This document shows positions 15,955-24,521 of a stretch of 31,033 bases of DNA, one piece after another. Position 1 is the stretch's first letter. Every line of letters begins with the position of its first letter. The notes below the pieces were generated by a model. That model saw only the letters and a list, made by a program, of their open reading frames with translations. It searched no databases and had not been told where the DNA came from. The position numbers were made by a program, and so were the translations under genes. Origin of the DNA: CAZYIW01 sp964647705 (GTDB lineage Bacteria > Pseudomonadota > Gammaproteobacteria > PS1 > Pseudothioglobaceae); contig CAZYIW010000013.1 in assembly GCA_964647705.1 (NCBI GenBank), forward strand, positions 1-31,033. Direction: 5' to 3'.

Positions 15955-17898
15955 TTAATAAAAAAGGCTTATCATTGACACCATTACCAAAATAAACAAA
16001 ATGGTCATGATGCCGCCGGCTCTCATAAAGTCAACAACTCTATAGCCACCTGGTGCCATAATCAATGCATTGACCTGGTGTGTTGGAATTAAAAAAGAAT
16101 TAGAAGCAGCAATTGCAACTGCCAATGCATAAACGGCTGGGTCTGCCCCAATCTGTACGGCAATGTTCACAGCGATAGGTACCAGCAATATGGTTGCACC
16201 TACATTAGACATAACCAAAGTAAACATAGTAGCCAAAATTGCAATAGCAGTGAGGATTGCCCATGGTGGCATATCACCAACTACCTTTGTGGTTTCTTGT
16301 GCAATCCAAAGCGCAGTTCCTGTTTTGGAAACCGCAAGACCCAGTGGAATCAAACTCGCTAAAAGAAAAACAGTTTTCCATGACACTGCTCGATATGCCT
16401 CTTCAATATTAATTACCTTTGACAAAATCATGCCTAGGGCCCCAGTCATCAGAGCGATGGACAGCCTAATGTCGGTAAACAATACCAAGAATAATGCAAT
16501 TCCAAAAAACAAAGCTGCCCACTCCACTTTCTCAGGTCTTGATTTATTCTGTCTGGGATAATTGGAGGTGATGACTATAAAATCTTTGTTATCTTGTAAT
16601 CGGTCTAAGTCTTCCCAACAGGTGTGTGCTAGAATCGTATCGCCAGATTGAAATTCGATATCACGGATTCCATCGCCCTCTTTCAAGGTTTCTCCATTTC
16701 TGTGTATGGCCACCATAGATATACCATAAGTTTTTCGTAACCAAACATCACGCGCGGTTTTACCAATCATGCTTGAATTTGGTGGGATGAGTATCTCTGC
16801 AGTACCTGAATTGTGCGTCGATAATAAATCAGTAAATTGCTCAATACGATCTGATAATTCTAGTTTAAAGCCCTCAACAAAACTCTCAACATTCTCCCTT
16901 GAGGTTAAAACACCAATGGTTGTATTAGGATGAATTGTGGTATCTCTATCAACTGAATCATGCCCGATAATGCCATTACCATTTTCATCTTGAACAGCAA
17001 TCACTCGTACTTTACAAATAGTCTCAATTTCATCAAGCTTTAAACCAACCAGTTTTGATTCTTCAGGCACTTTTATTTCATATAAGTCATAACTGATATG
17101 ATAGACTTTTTGTAGATATTCAATCGCAGATACGCCATCTTCCTCGTTTCTTTCTTTGGTGGGCAAGACAGACTTTCCTGCAAATATAAAATACAAAATA
17201 CCCGTAGTGACTAGCGCTAAACCAATAGGTGTAACAGAAAACAAATCCCATGTGTGCATCTGGTGTTCTATAGACAAGCCATGATTGGTAGTTAGAATCA
17301 AATCATTAAGCAAGATTAACGGGCTGGAGCCAACCATCGTTATGGTGCCGCCTAAAATAGCGGTAAATCCCATCGGCATCAACAGCCTTGAGATTGGGAT
17401 AGCTGACTTAGTTGATATACGACTGACCACTGGTATAAACAATGCAGTTGCACCCACGTTTTGCATAAAAGATGAGATAACACCAACACAAGAAGAGACA
17501 ATCGGAATAACACGTTTCTCAGATTTGCCACCTTTTTTTAATATTAAAGTAGCAACTTTGCTCATTATGCCTGTCTTGTCTAAACCTGCACCAATAATCA
17601 TCACTGCAATAATAGAGATAACAGCATTGGAAGAGAAGCCATCAAACAATCGGTTGCTATCCACCAAAGCTTGGTCTAATCCCATTATTGAATAAACGAT
17701 TGGCAATGAGGTTAGACCTAAAATCACCATAATTGTTAATGCCGCCTCATCAACATCAAGCACCTCAAACACAAATAAGTAAACTGTTAGTAAAAGGATA
17801 GACAACATCCAGCCAATAGCAACAGTTGGCGCGAATGTTGATAGAAAGATTGCAAAAACGGCAAAAACAATGCCCGCAATAGTATTTTTACTTAGCAT
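15955..17898 (-). CDS. SLC13 (DASS)-type permease with two TrkA-C domains
   Basis: 647 residues. The N-terminal membrane half (1-240) contains SFMQNVGATALFIPV and a GTITMVGSSP loop; the C-terminal half (460-647) repeats the pattern with SNVGATILLVPIA and IPTHQVNALIM. Between them lie two cytosolic RCK/TrkA-C ligand domains (about 272-350 and 365-440). Members move sodium with sulfate, dicarboxylates or related anions; some are annotated as sulfur-compound transporters. The substrate cannot be read from sequence. It follows sulP but is separated from it by a terminator-like hairpin, so it may have its own promoter. In this context sulfate, thiosulfate or bicarbonate are all possible. Confidence 0.88.
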   Translation of the reverse strand: MLSKNTIAGIVFAVFAIFLSTFAPTVAIGWMLSILLLTVYLFVFEVLDVDEAALTIMVILGLTSLPIVYSIMGLDQALVDSNRLFDGFSSNAVISIIAVMIIGAGLDKTGIMSKVATLILKKGGKSEKRVIPIVSSCVGVISSFMQNVGATALFIPVVSRISTKSAIPISRLLMPMGFTAILGGTITMVGSSPLILLNDLILTTNHGLSIEHQMHTWDLFSVTPIGLALVTTGILYFIFAGKSVLPTKERNEEDGVSAIEYLQKVYHISYDLYEIKVPEESKLVGLKLDEIETICKVRVIAVQDENGNGIIGHDSVDRDTTIHPNTTIGVLTSRENVESFVEGFKLELSDRIEQFTDLLSTHNSGTAEILIPPNSSMIGKTARDVWLRKTYGISMVAIHRNGETLKEGDGIRDIEFQSGDTILAHTCWEDLDRLQDNKDFIVITSNYPRQNKSRPEKVEWAALFFGIALFLVLFTDIRLSIALMTGALGMILSKVINIEEAYRAVSWKTVFLLASLIPLGLAVSKTGTALWIAQETTKVVGDMPPWAILTAIAILATMFTLVMSNVGATILLVPIAVNIAVQIGADPAVYALAVAIAASNSFLIPTHQVNALIMAPGGYRVVDFMRAGGIMTILFILVMVSMISLFY

Positions 17899-17915
17899 AT
17901 TAATTAAAAAATAAT

Positions 17916-17947
17916 AAAAAGGCCTAAAAGATACTTCGGCCTTTTTT
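17916..17947 (-). terminator. Rho-independent terminator downstream of sulP
   Basis: The plus strand reads AAAAAGGCC, a 13-nt loop, then GGCCTTTTTT. The stem (about 9 bp with a GGCC core) is flanked by A and T runs, so it can work in either direction. On the minus strand it sits 15 bp past the sulP stop and 18 bp before the SLC13 start, and would end the carboxysome/transport transcript. Confidence 0.75.
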
Positions 17948-17961
17948 GTAAAAACTTAAAC

Positions 17962-18991
17962 TTAAGAGATTAAGTGTTTTAATGGACTCTTAGAGGCAGC
18001 TTCTTCATCGCCTAGCTCTCTCCATGCACAACGCAGTGCATCTGTACGACGATCAAAGAAACGATTCTTGCCAAATTTGTCCATAAATCCAGAACGGTTT
18101 AAGACACGTTCAATGCCCTCTGTTCTGGCAAATAATATCTCTACACCGGCTGCGGAACATCTTTCTAGCAAACCGGATAACATATCCTCACCACTGGCAT
18201 CGATTTGGTTAATACCAGCCATGTCCACAATAATATATCGTAAACAGTGGTGTTTTTCTGAAATCAAACGCAAAACACGATCTTCAAAATATCCAGCATT
18301 GGCAAAATAAAGTGAACCCGAATACTTCACAATTGATACAACTTCACAACGCTCTAGTTCATTNNNNNNNNNNNNNNNNNNNNNNNNNNNNNNNNNNNNN
18401 NNNNNNNNNNNNNNNNNNNNNNNNNNNNNNNNNNNNNNNNNNNNNNNNNNNNNNNNNNNNNNNCGTGCCCCAAACCTGCTCATAAGTTTGCTCCCCTGAA
18501 CCCTTGGATACACCAAAAATTTTATTTAATTGCGAAGTACCAATAATAATTGCTGCAGCATTGGTAAAGCCGACTACCACTGGATGTGATAAGAAGTTAA
18601 TTACTAAACCAAGTTTCAATGCACCCAAAATGAATTGGAATACACCAACCAATAAGGCCAATAAAGAGGCATAGGCTGCATAAGTAATCATGTCTGCACC
18701 TTCGGGAACAACTGTCGGTATAGCAGCAGCTGTCAAAAGTGACACAACCGCCACAGGACCTGTGCCCAGTTGACGGGATGAACCCATCAATGCTGCAATC
18801 ATTACTGGTAAAAATGAAGCGTATAAACCATATTGGGGCGCCAAACCGGCAAGTTGTGCGTAAGCCATTGATTGTGGCACAAGCACTAGCGCCACAGTAA
18901 GGCCAGCAACTGCATCTGCCTTTAGAACGCTTTTGTCTTTAATTTCATGAATCCATTCTAAAAATGGTAAAAAGCTCAAAATTTTTTTCAT
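17962..18991 (-). CDS. SulP-family anion transporter with STAS domain, split by a sequence gap
   Basis: The N-terminal 176 residues carry SulP signatures: LVPQSMAYAQLAGLAPQYGL, SSRQLGTGPVA and VGFTNAAAIIIGTSQL. The C-terminal 133 residues are a STAS domain (IIVDMAGINQIDASGEDML). Normal SulP proteins have about 550-600 residues, so some 240-290 residues are missing at the 100-N gap (18364-18463). Both visible parts end on codon boundaries, so the true gap should be a multiple of 3 if the gene is intact. SulP members carry sulfate or bicarbonate; next to sbtA and carboxysome genes, bicarbonate uptake is a reasonable inference. Two separate genes across the gap cannot be excluded. Confidence 0.85.
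18364..18463. other. 100-N gap inside sulP with real missing sequence
   Basis: Unlike the other two gaps, the flanks share no duplicated 55-mer. The protein on either side lacks the middle of a SulP transporter, so the 100 Ns are a placeholder for a longer unknown stretch. Confidence 0.9.
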
Positions 18992-19020
18992 GGTTTAAAC
19001 CTTTTTATCAAATTACACAC

Positions 19021-19056
19021 CTAAACGTTTCTATCATCAATAGAGACGGTGTTTAG
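19021..19056 (-). other. Stem-loop in the leader of sulP
   Basis: CTAAAC and GTTTCTAT pair with ATAGAGAC and GTTTAG around a CATCA loop, with a 3-nt GGT bulge: about 14 base pairs. On the minus strand it lies about 30 nt before the sulP ATG, within the 207-bp space between the sbtB-like gene and sulP. No T-run follows, so it is not a standard terminator; an mRNA-stability or processing element is possible. The rest of the spacer is AT-rich with nothing else clear. Confidence 0.5.
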
Positions 19057-19198
19057 TCTAAATTAGTAATGTGGCCTTATGAAATTAATCAAGTGAATGA
19101 TCGTGTTATGAAAAAGCCTAAATATATTAGTGAATTATAACATATTTATATGATGGTTATATGGGCTTGTAACAAAAATGGTGTCGAGGAATTTTTTC

Positions 19199-19501
19199 TT
19201 AGAATTTTTTGTCTCTTAGTACATTGACATCGGTAATGTATAGCATCATCGCGTAATCACTGTAATAAGTCTGGTAAAGGTACTCTGAGATAATGTCAGA
19301 GGTTTTTTCGTCACAAACAATTTCGATACGAATATTACCTTGATTAGACCAAAAGTCTTCTCGCATCCCCTTATCGCCCTTACCTCGAGCATCAATAATA
19401 GTGTAGCCATGTGCACCCAGTCGATCTAAATCTTCTTCTAAAAAGTGCTCTAAAACAGATTCAGTCACAATGGTTATCAGTTTCATTTTGTATTGCTTCA
19501 T
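19199..19501 (-). CDS. SbtB-like PII-family protein
   Basis: 100 residues (95 if the second Met is used) with the PII-like ferredoxin fold: MKLITIVTESVLEHFLEEDLD, GAHGYTIIDARGKGD, RIEIVCDEKTSDIISEYL, and YYSDYAMMLYITDVNVL. It starts 12 bp after sbtA, the standard position of SbtB, which binds adenyl nucleotides and controls SbtA in cyanobacteria. The T-loop region is short and lacks the PII uridylylation Tyr context. The C-terminus stops at DKKF without the CGPxGC redox loop of cyanobacterial SbtB. Regulation of the adjacent SbtA is inferred from fold and position. Confidence 0.83.
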   Translation of the reverse strand: MKQYKMKLITIVTESVLEHFLEEDLDRLGAHGYTIIDARGKGDKGMREDFWSNQGNIRIEIVCDEKTSDIISEYLYQTYYSDYAMMLYITDVNVLRDKKF

Positions 19502-19513
19502 AGGTATTTATCT

Positions 19514-20446
19514 CTAGTAAAGTTGCTTTGCGATTTGATGATAAATTGGCACACCAAGCAAAATATTAAAAGGAAATGTTACGCCTAAAGAGGCTGTTAA
19601 AGAAAGCGTTGGGTTTGATTCTGGCAATGCAATACGCATAGCAGCAGGAACAGCAATATATGAAGCACTCGCTGCCAAAGTTGCCAGCATCACAGCGCCA
19701 CCAATAGATAACCCTAGCATCAGGGCAAATGAGATACCAATAAGGGCGGAGACAATTGGAAATAAAATACCAAAGCTTAGTAGGAAAACGCCATATCGCT
19801 TTAATGAACTTACTTGACTTGCCGCAATCAAACCCATTTCCAGTAAGAACAAAGCGAGCACTCCTTTAAATGGATCAAAAAACATGCCTGAAATTGATTC
19901 GATGCTTTCTTCGCCTGCAACCCAACCGATCATAAGCCCGCCTAGCAATAGTACAATACTTTTACCTAGAAATATCTCATGTGATAGTTGCGCCCATTTG
20001 GTTTTTTTGGAAATACCTCTAACCAAAACAATTGCCACAATAATTGCTGGAATTTCAAGCACCACCAAAAATAATGGCATATGTGCCTCATATGAAATAT
20101 TGAAATCACCTAAATAAGCTGAAGCCACAGCATAAGTACCCACACTGACCGAACCATAATGCCCGGCAATTGAAGCTGCATCTGCTTTTTTAAATCGGCC
20201 CAGATAATACAAAATCGGAAAAGCCAAAAGTGGTAAAACAAAACCCATAATTAGCACCATTCCTATGTCAGGAAGCAAATTAAAGAAAGGCTGTTTAGAT
20301 AATTCTATCCCGCCCTTAAGGCCAATAGCAAGCAGTAGTATAACACTTAAAAACTCATAAATAGCTGATGGTAGGCGCATCTCTGCACGCATCAAGCCAG
20401 CAATCAGGCCCAATATAAAAAATAGAACGACCGGATCTAATGTCAT
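19514..20446 (-). CDS. sbtA: SbtA-type sodium-dependent bicarbonate transporter
   Basis: 310 residues, almost entirely hydrophobic helices, in two inverted halves. Recognisable segments are LKGGIELSKQPF near residue 43, GHYGSVSVGTYAVA near residue 92 and ASASYIAVPAAMRIALPESNP near the C-terminus, matching the SbtA (DUF897) family. It brings bicarbonate into the cytosol with Na+. It lies 27 bp after cbbQ and 12 bp before the sbtB-like gene, in line with the carboxysome genes, so cytosolic bicarbonate supply for the carboxysome is its likely role. Confidence 0.9.
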   Translation of the reverse strand: MTLDPVVLFFILGLIAGLMRAEMRLPSAIYEFLSVILLLAIGLKGGIELSKQPFFNLLPDIGMVLIMGFVLPLLAFPILYYLGRFKKADAASIAGHYGSVSVGTYAVASAYLGDFNISYEAHMPLFLVVLEIPAIIVAIVLVRGISKKTKWAQLSHEIFLGKSIVLLLGGLMIGWVAGEESIESISGMFFDPFKGVLALFLLEMGLIAASQVSSLKRYGVFLLSFGILFPIVSALIGISFALMLGLSIGGAVMLATLAASASYIAVPAAMRIALPESNPTLSLTASLGVTFPFNILLGVPIYHQIAKQLY

Positions 20447-20473
20447 CGCTAATTACTATTTTTTAAAACGGCT

Positions 20474-21277
20474 TTAGGCAAAGAATGTACCCACCGCTGC
20501 GCCTAATGTATCACGCATATCAATGTCATCCGTTAACGGTTCTACCAACGCCATATGGCAGGCATCTGCCGGATCAATACCTTTTGCAATCAGCTGTCCT
20601 GCATAAATCAACAATCGAGTTGACATACCTTCATCTAGACCGTGGCCTTTTAAGTTACGCGAACGCTGTGCAACTTGTACAAGCTTTTCAGAAGTCGCTT
20701 TATCAACACCTGTTTCATGAGCCACAATTTCAACCTCCATATCGCTTGGTGGATAGTCAAATGACATCGCTCCAAAACGCTGCTTGGTTGATTGCTTTAG
20801 GTCTTTCATCATTGATTGGTAACCTGGGTTATAAGAAATCACAATCTGAAAATCAGGGTGTGCGTCTACTTGTTCCCCTTTTTTCTCCAAAGGTAATTGA
20901 CGACGATGATCTGTTAATGGATGAATAACAACCGTGGTATCTTGGCGAGCCTCAACAATCTCGTCAAGATAACAAATAGCGCCAATACGGGCTGCTGTTG
21001 TTAACGGGCCATCTTGCCATTTTGTCCCATTCGCATCCAAAAGAAAACGGCCCACCAAGTCAGATGCGGTCATATCTTCATTACATGCAACACTAATTAA
21101 CGGTTTTTGCAATTTCCAAGCCATGTACTCAACGAATCTGGATTTACCACATCCAGTTGGGCCTTTTAGTAAAACAGGCATGCGAACTGAATAAGCCGCT
21201 TCATATCTCTCTACCTCTTCACCAATTTTGTAATAATAAGGTTCATCGGTAATCATATATTGGCTTGAATCTGTCAT
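20474..21277 (-). CDS. cbbQ: CbbQ, MoxR-family AAA+ RuBisCO activase subunit
   Basis: 267 residues. Walker A GPTGCGKS at 39-46, Walker B ICYLDE with D105 and E106, GRFLLDANGTKWQDGPL, and the arginine-containing KQRFGAMSFDYPP are characteristic. CbbQ hexamers hydrolyse ATP and, with CbbO, remove inhibitory sugar phosphates from form I or II RuBisCO. A good Shine-Dalgarno (AAAGGAAAAG) precedes the ATG. It follows cbbO by 56 bp, the reverse of the common cbbQ-cbbO order. Confidence 0.94.
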   Translation of the reverse strand: MTDSSQYMITDEPYYYKIGEEVERYEAAYSVRMPVLLKGPTGCGKSRFVEYMAWKLQKPLISVACNEDMTASDLVGRFLLDANGTKWQDGPLTTAARIGAICYLDEIVEARQDTTVVIHPLTDHRRQLPLEKKGEQVDAHPDFQIVISYNPGYQSMMKDLKQSTKQRFGAMSFDYPPSDMEVEIVAHETGVDKATSEKLVQVAQRSRNLKGHGLDEGMSTRLLIYAGQLIAKGIDPADACHMALVEPLTDDIDMRDTLGAAVGTFFA

Positions 21278-21333
21278 CTCTTTTCCTTTATTTTTTTATT
21301 AATATTAAAAACACAAACATTTTACCTAAATCA

Positions 21334-23751
21334 TTATTTCGTTAACGATAAATACAGCTCCGGTAGCTTCTCAGGTAAACGCTCTACATGGTCTAGCACT
21401 AAAAAATTCTGCGCTCCAAAAATTCTTGAAACATACTCGTCCGCATGTGGGTCAAGTGTTAAACAAAAAGTGCTGACTCCTTCTCGTGCTAATTCCTCAA
21501 CAGCACGCTTTGTATCAAATCGCAAATACTGCGGGTCATTTTCATCATTATCGGCCGGTTCTCCATCAGTAAGTACAAAAAGGATTTTTTTACTGCCGCC
21601 TCTTTGATGCAATATAGAGCCAGCATGACGAATCGCCGCCCCCATTCTGGTGGATAGTTGTCCTGTCATTCCTGATAAATGCGCTTTCACATCATCGTTA
21701 TATTCCTCATCGAAATCTTTAAAACGATAATATTCAACATCATGTCGTCCGTTAGAGTCGAATCCGTGTATTGCAAAAGGATCACCAATTTTATCCATGG
21801 CATCGGCCATTAACGCTGCAGCCTCTCTTGACAAATCAAGAATACTTGGTTGCTCGGTTTCATCCTCATCACCATCCATCGCTTTAGTTTCAATACTAGA
21901 AACAAAAGCAGATTTTGACTCAGGCAAAGGATCGTTTGTCGATTCTGACAAGTCAATTAACAAAATAACTGATAAATCTCTTATGTGCAATGTGGTTCGA
22001 ATACCTATACGTGGATCGGGTTGCATTCCTCTTCTGATATCAATCATCGCTCCAATGGCCTCATTGATATCAATTTCATCTCCATCTTCAACTTTTCTTT
22101 GTCGAATCAAACCTTGTGGTTGTATCGCTTCGATCAAATGTTTGAGTCGTCTCACCAAAGGTTTATGGCGGTCCAAAATCTCATCGATAATTTCTGGGTC
22201 GCCAGATTTAGGGCGTTTTTCCAAAAGCGTGACCCAGCTTGGTCTTTCTAATTGTGTTTGATAATCCCATTCATGGTAGTGAATTGGAGATGCAATAGGT
22301 TCTTTACCTTCCATCTCATTCCAAGAAACACCTTCGTCTTCATAAGGAAATAATTCGGTATCCAAAACCCAAATCTCTTGGGCATCATCACCAGCAGTTT
22401 CTACCTCTACCTCATTAATCATTTCCATAAGGCTGACATATTTTCTAACTTGTTGTTGTTCGCCTGGAAGCAATTCATGCCCTTCTTCAATATGATCTGG
22501 AGACTGCCATAAACAACGATTATCGTCACGATAAACATTACTGTATTCGTCTTTGTTTGAATTTAGCACAATATCTGAGTCTAGTATTGTTTGAGCAAGA
22601 TCTAAACCAATTTCTCTAGAAATTTGTGAATCTTCAAGACGATCTTGGACAGATAAAAATGCATTTCGAGCTTCAACCACTATTGGGTGTTCATCCTGAT
22701 AAGATTCGTCTAATAAAGCTTTTGCTATTCGATCTAAAATAGGTTGCAGACCATCATTCAAGCTACTATCCGCTGGCAATAAATTAATCCATAATTGTTT
22801 CATTCCTGGAAAGCTTTGGATGGTCAATGCCTCAATACGTGCATCTTCAATAACACCAATCATCAGCCTTTGTAGGTTGCTTAAGTCTTCAATTGCGCTC
22901 TCATCATAAGGGGAAAATACAATATGTGCAGCGGCATGGGCAGAACTTGCACGATAAACGTCCATACCTGAGACAATGGCGTCTTCATCTGTATCATCGC
23001 TTGGTTTGTAGTCATCAAATGCATCTGGCAGGTGAATAAAATAATGCTCAATATAGGGGCGATAACCTTCGCGTGTTTCATAGTCACCAGAAGTTGGTCT
23101 GATGAAAAAATCGCGACCCCATAAAGACCTTAAATACATATTCAATCTTCTTTGAATATTAACAAACAAAACACCGCGCTGTTCTTGTTTAAGAATGGCC
23201 TTTGCCTGTTCACTACTCAGACTAAAGTAATCTTGTTGTGCTTCAAAATCATCCCTATAGGCGGAAATACCCCAAGAAGTCCATCTTCTTAAACCGCCCA
23301 AAGTGAGTTGACCAAGTAACTTGTCTAGATTTTCCAAAAAGGGTCTAATTGCACGTGGTGCTTTAGCCACTAGGTTATTTAATAGGCTTAGATAGGCTTT
23401 AAATAAGTCAATTTCACCAAGACGGCTTGCAGCAATTGGAGAGGTTGAAAAAACCAATGCAATCACCTCAGAACTGGTCCTTGAATACATCTTAATTGCT
23501 GTTGAATGTAGGTCAGGTACAGCCTGTTCACCAATCTCTTTGGCAACAATAGGTGCACTTTCGATAAATGATATGACTAATTCAACACCTCGGCCAATTG
23601 ATTTTAAACCGAGTGCGGCTTCTAAATACGCTTGTAACCCGCGTGGACTAAAAACACGAGTAGCTTCATGCCAGTTGGCCTCGAGAACCTCTCCGGATTG
23701 CTCTCCCAACTCCTCAAGTAGACCTTCAAAATCCGATAGTTGAACTGACAT
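21334..23751 (-). CDS. cbbO: CbbO, VWA-domain RuBisCO activase adaptor
   Basis: 805 residues, in the size range of CbbO. The C-terminal von Willebrand A domain has an intact MIDAS motif DLSES (D600, S602, S604) in VILLIDLSESTND, then LFVLTDGEPADND; the long helical N-terminal part is typical of CbbO/NorD relatives. CbbO docks on RuBisCO through the MIDAS and couples it to the CbbQ hexamer. It lies between the mcdB repeat and cbbQ. Its close relative NorD is excluded by the cbbQ/carboxysome context. Confidence 0.93.
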   Translation of the reverse strand: MSVQLSDFEGLLEELGEQSGEVLEANWHEATRVFSPRGLQAYLEAALGLKSIGRGVELVISFIESAPIVAKEIGEQAVPDLHSTAIKMYSRTSSEVIALVFSTSPIAASRLGEIDLFKAYLSLLNNLVAKAPRAIRPFLENLDKLLGQLTLGGLRRWTSWGISAYRDDFEAQQDYFSLSSEQAKAILKQEQRGVLFVNIQRRLNMYLRSLWGRDFFIRPTSGDYETREGYRPYIEHYFIHLPDAFDDYKPSDDTDEDAIVSGMDVYRASSAHAAAHIVFSPYDESAIEDLSNLQRLMIGVIEDARIEALTIQSFPGMKQLWINLLPADSSLNDGLQPILDRIAKALLDESYQDEHPIVVEARNAFLSVQDRLEDSQISREIGLDLAQTILDSDIVLNSNKDEYSNVYRDDNRCLWQSPDHIEEGHELLPGEQQQVRKYVSLMEMINEVEVETAGDDAQEIWVLDTELFPYEDEGVSWNEMEGKEPIASPIHYHEWDYQTQLERPSWVTLLEKRPKSGDPEIIDEILDRHKPLVRRLKHLIEAIQPQGLIRQRKVEDGDEIDINEAIGAMIDIRRGMQPDPRIGIRTTLHIRDLSVILLIDLSESTNDPLPESKSAFVSSIETKAMDGDEDETEQPSILDLSREAAALMADAMDKIGDPFAIHGFDSNGRHDVEYYRFKDFDEEYNDDVKAHLSGMTGQLSTRMGAAIRHAGSILHQRGGSKKILFVLTDGEPADNDENDPQYLRFDTKRAVEELAREGVSTFCLTLDPHADEYVSRIFGAQNFLVLDHVERLPEKLPELYLSLTK

Positions 23752-23790
23752 AGGTATGCTAAAACCTTAAACTTTATAATATTTATATTT

Positions 23791-24060
23791 TTAATCTGGC
23801 CAAACACGTCTAGGGTGGCCAGTTGAATTGGTGTTTGACGTTGGTAGCTTTGAAGTAGTAGTTGATACTTTAGTTACCTTTTTAGTCACTGGTTTTTTAG
23901 CGACAGCCTTGGCTTTAGTGGCTGTTTTCTTAGCCGCAGGTTTTGCCTTAACTGTCACTTTTTTAGTTACTTTTTTCTTAGTTGCTGTTTTCTTAGCCGC
24001 AGGTTTTTTGGTTTCTGGTTGGCTAATGCTTTGTACTAATTTGTCTTCTAGTTTGCTCAT
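23791..24060 (-). CDS. mcdB: McdB-like protein, downstream tandem copy
   Basis: 89 residues, identical in DNA to the copy at 24240-24509. After the scaffold overlap is merged, this copy has its own Shine-Dalgarno (AGGAG near 24225-24229) 10 bp before the ATG, and the upstream copy ends 24 bp before it. Both copies should therefore be translated. Protein features are as described for the other copy. Whether it is a true second gene or one of several depends on how the repeat was resolved. Confidence 0.7.
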   Translation of the reverse strand: MSKLEDKLVQSISQPETKKPAAKKTATKKKVTKKVTVKAKPAAKKTATKAKAVAKKPVTKKVTKVSTTTSKLPTSNTNSTGHPRRVWPD

Positions 24061-24216
24061 ANNNNNNNNNNNNNNNNNNNNNNNNNNNNNNNNNNNNNNN
24101 NNNNNNNNNNNNNNNNNNNNNNNNNNNNNNNNNNNNNNNNNNNNNNNNNNNNNNNNNNNNNTTTGGTTTCTGGTTGGCTAATGCTTTGTACTAATTTGTC
24201 TTCTAGTTTGCTCATA
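24007..24216. repeat. Exact 55-bp direct repeat flanking the mcdB gap
   Basis: 24007-24061 and 24162-24216 both run from TTTGGTTTCTGG to GTTTGCTCATA. The same 55-mer also occurs at the 5' end of the upstream mcdB copy (about 24456-24510). The first two are one genomic locus split by the assembler; the third is the tandem paralogue. Confidence 0.93.
24062..24161. other. 100-N scaffold gap at the mcdB repeat
   Basis: Exactly 100 Ns between two identical 55-bp sequences (24007-24061 and 24162-24216). The contigs overlap by one 55-mer at the 5' end of the mcdB-like gene. Sequence missing here would be whole repeat units, if any. Confidence 0.93.
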
Positions 24217-24239
24217 ATAAACAATCTCCTGAGTAAAAG

Positions 24240-24509
24240 TTAATCTGGCCAAACACGTCTAGGGTGGCCAGTTGAATTGGTGTTTGACGTTGGTAGCTTT
24301 GAAGTAGTAGTTGATACTTTAGTTACCTTTTTAGTCACTGGTTTTTTAGCGACAGCCTTGGCTTTAGTGGCTGTTTTCTTAGCCGCAGGTTTTGCCTTAA
24401 CTGTCACTTTTTTAGTTACTTTTTTCTTAGTTGCTGTTTTCTTAGCCGCAGGTTTTTTGGTTTCTGGTTGGCTAATGCTTTGTACTAATTTGTCTTCTAG
24501 TTTGCTCAT
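24240..24509 (-). CDS. mcdB: McdB-like carboxysome positioning protein, upstream copy
   Basis: 89 residues, predicted disordered: a short N-terminal helix (MSKLEDKLVQSISQPE), then a Lys/Ala/Thr-rich middle with the element PAAKKTATK twice, and a C-terminus ending RVWPD. It directly follows mcdA (12 bp). Alpha-McdB proteins are small, disordered, encoded beside mcdA and carry a conserved Trp in the last few residues, all of which fit. McdB links carboxysomes to the McdA gradient on the nucleoid. The Lys-rich middle also resembles histone-H1-like proteins, so DNA binding is an alternative. The ATG at 24509 is preferred over an in-frame GTG at 24518 because AAGGTGAG sits before it. Confidence 0.75.
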   Translation of the reverse strand: MSKLEDKLVQSISQPETKKPAAKKTATKKKVTKKVTVKAKPAAKKTATKAKAVAKKPVTKKVTKVSTTTSKLPTSNTNSTGHPRRVWPD

Positions 24510-24521
24510 ATTTCTCACCTT

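Larger units (their letters stand above)
23791..24510 (-). repeat. Tandem duplication of the mcdB-like gene, about 294-bp unit
   Basis: Two identical 270-bp reading frames separated, after merging the overlap, by a 24-bp spacer (24216-24239) that holds a ribosome binding site. A repeat joined to itself by a unique spacer forms a loop in an assembly graph, which explains the gap. The number of units in the chromosome is therefore at least two if the spacer is real, and could be higher. Confidence 0.65.
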
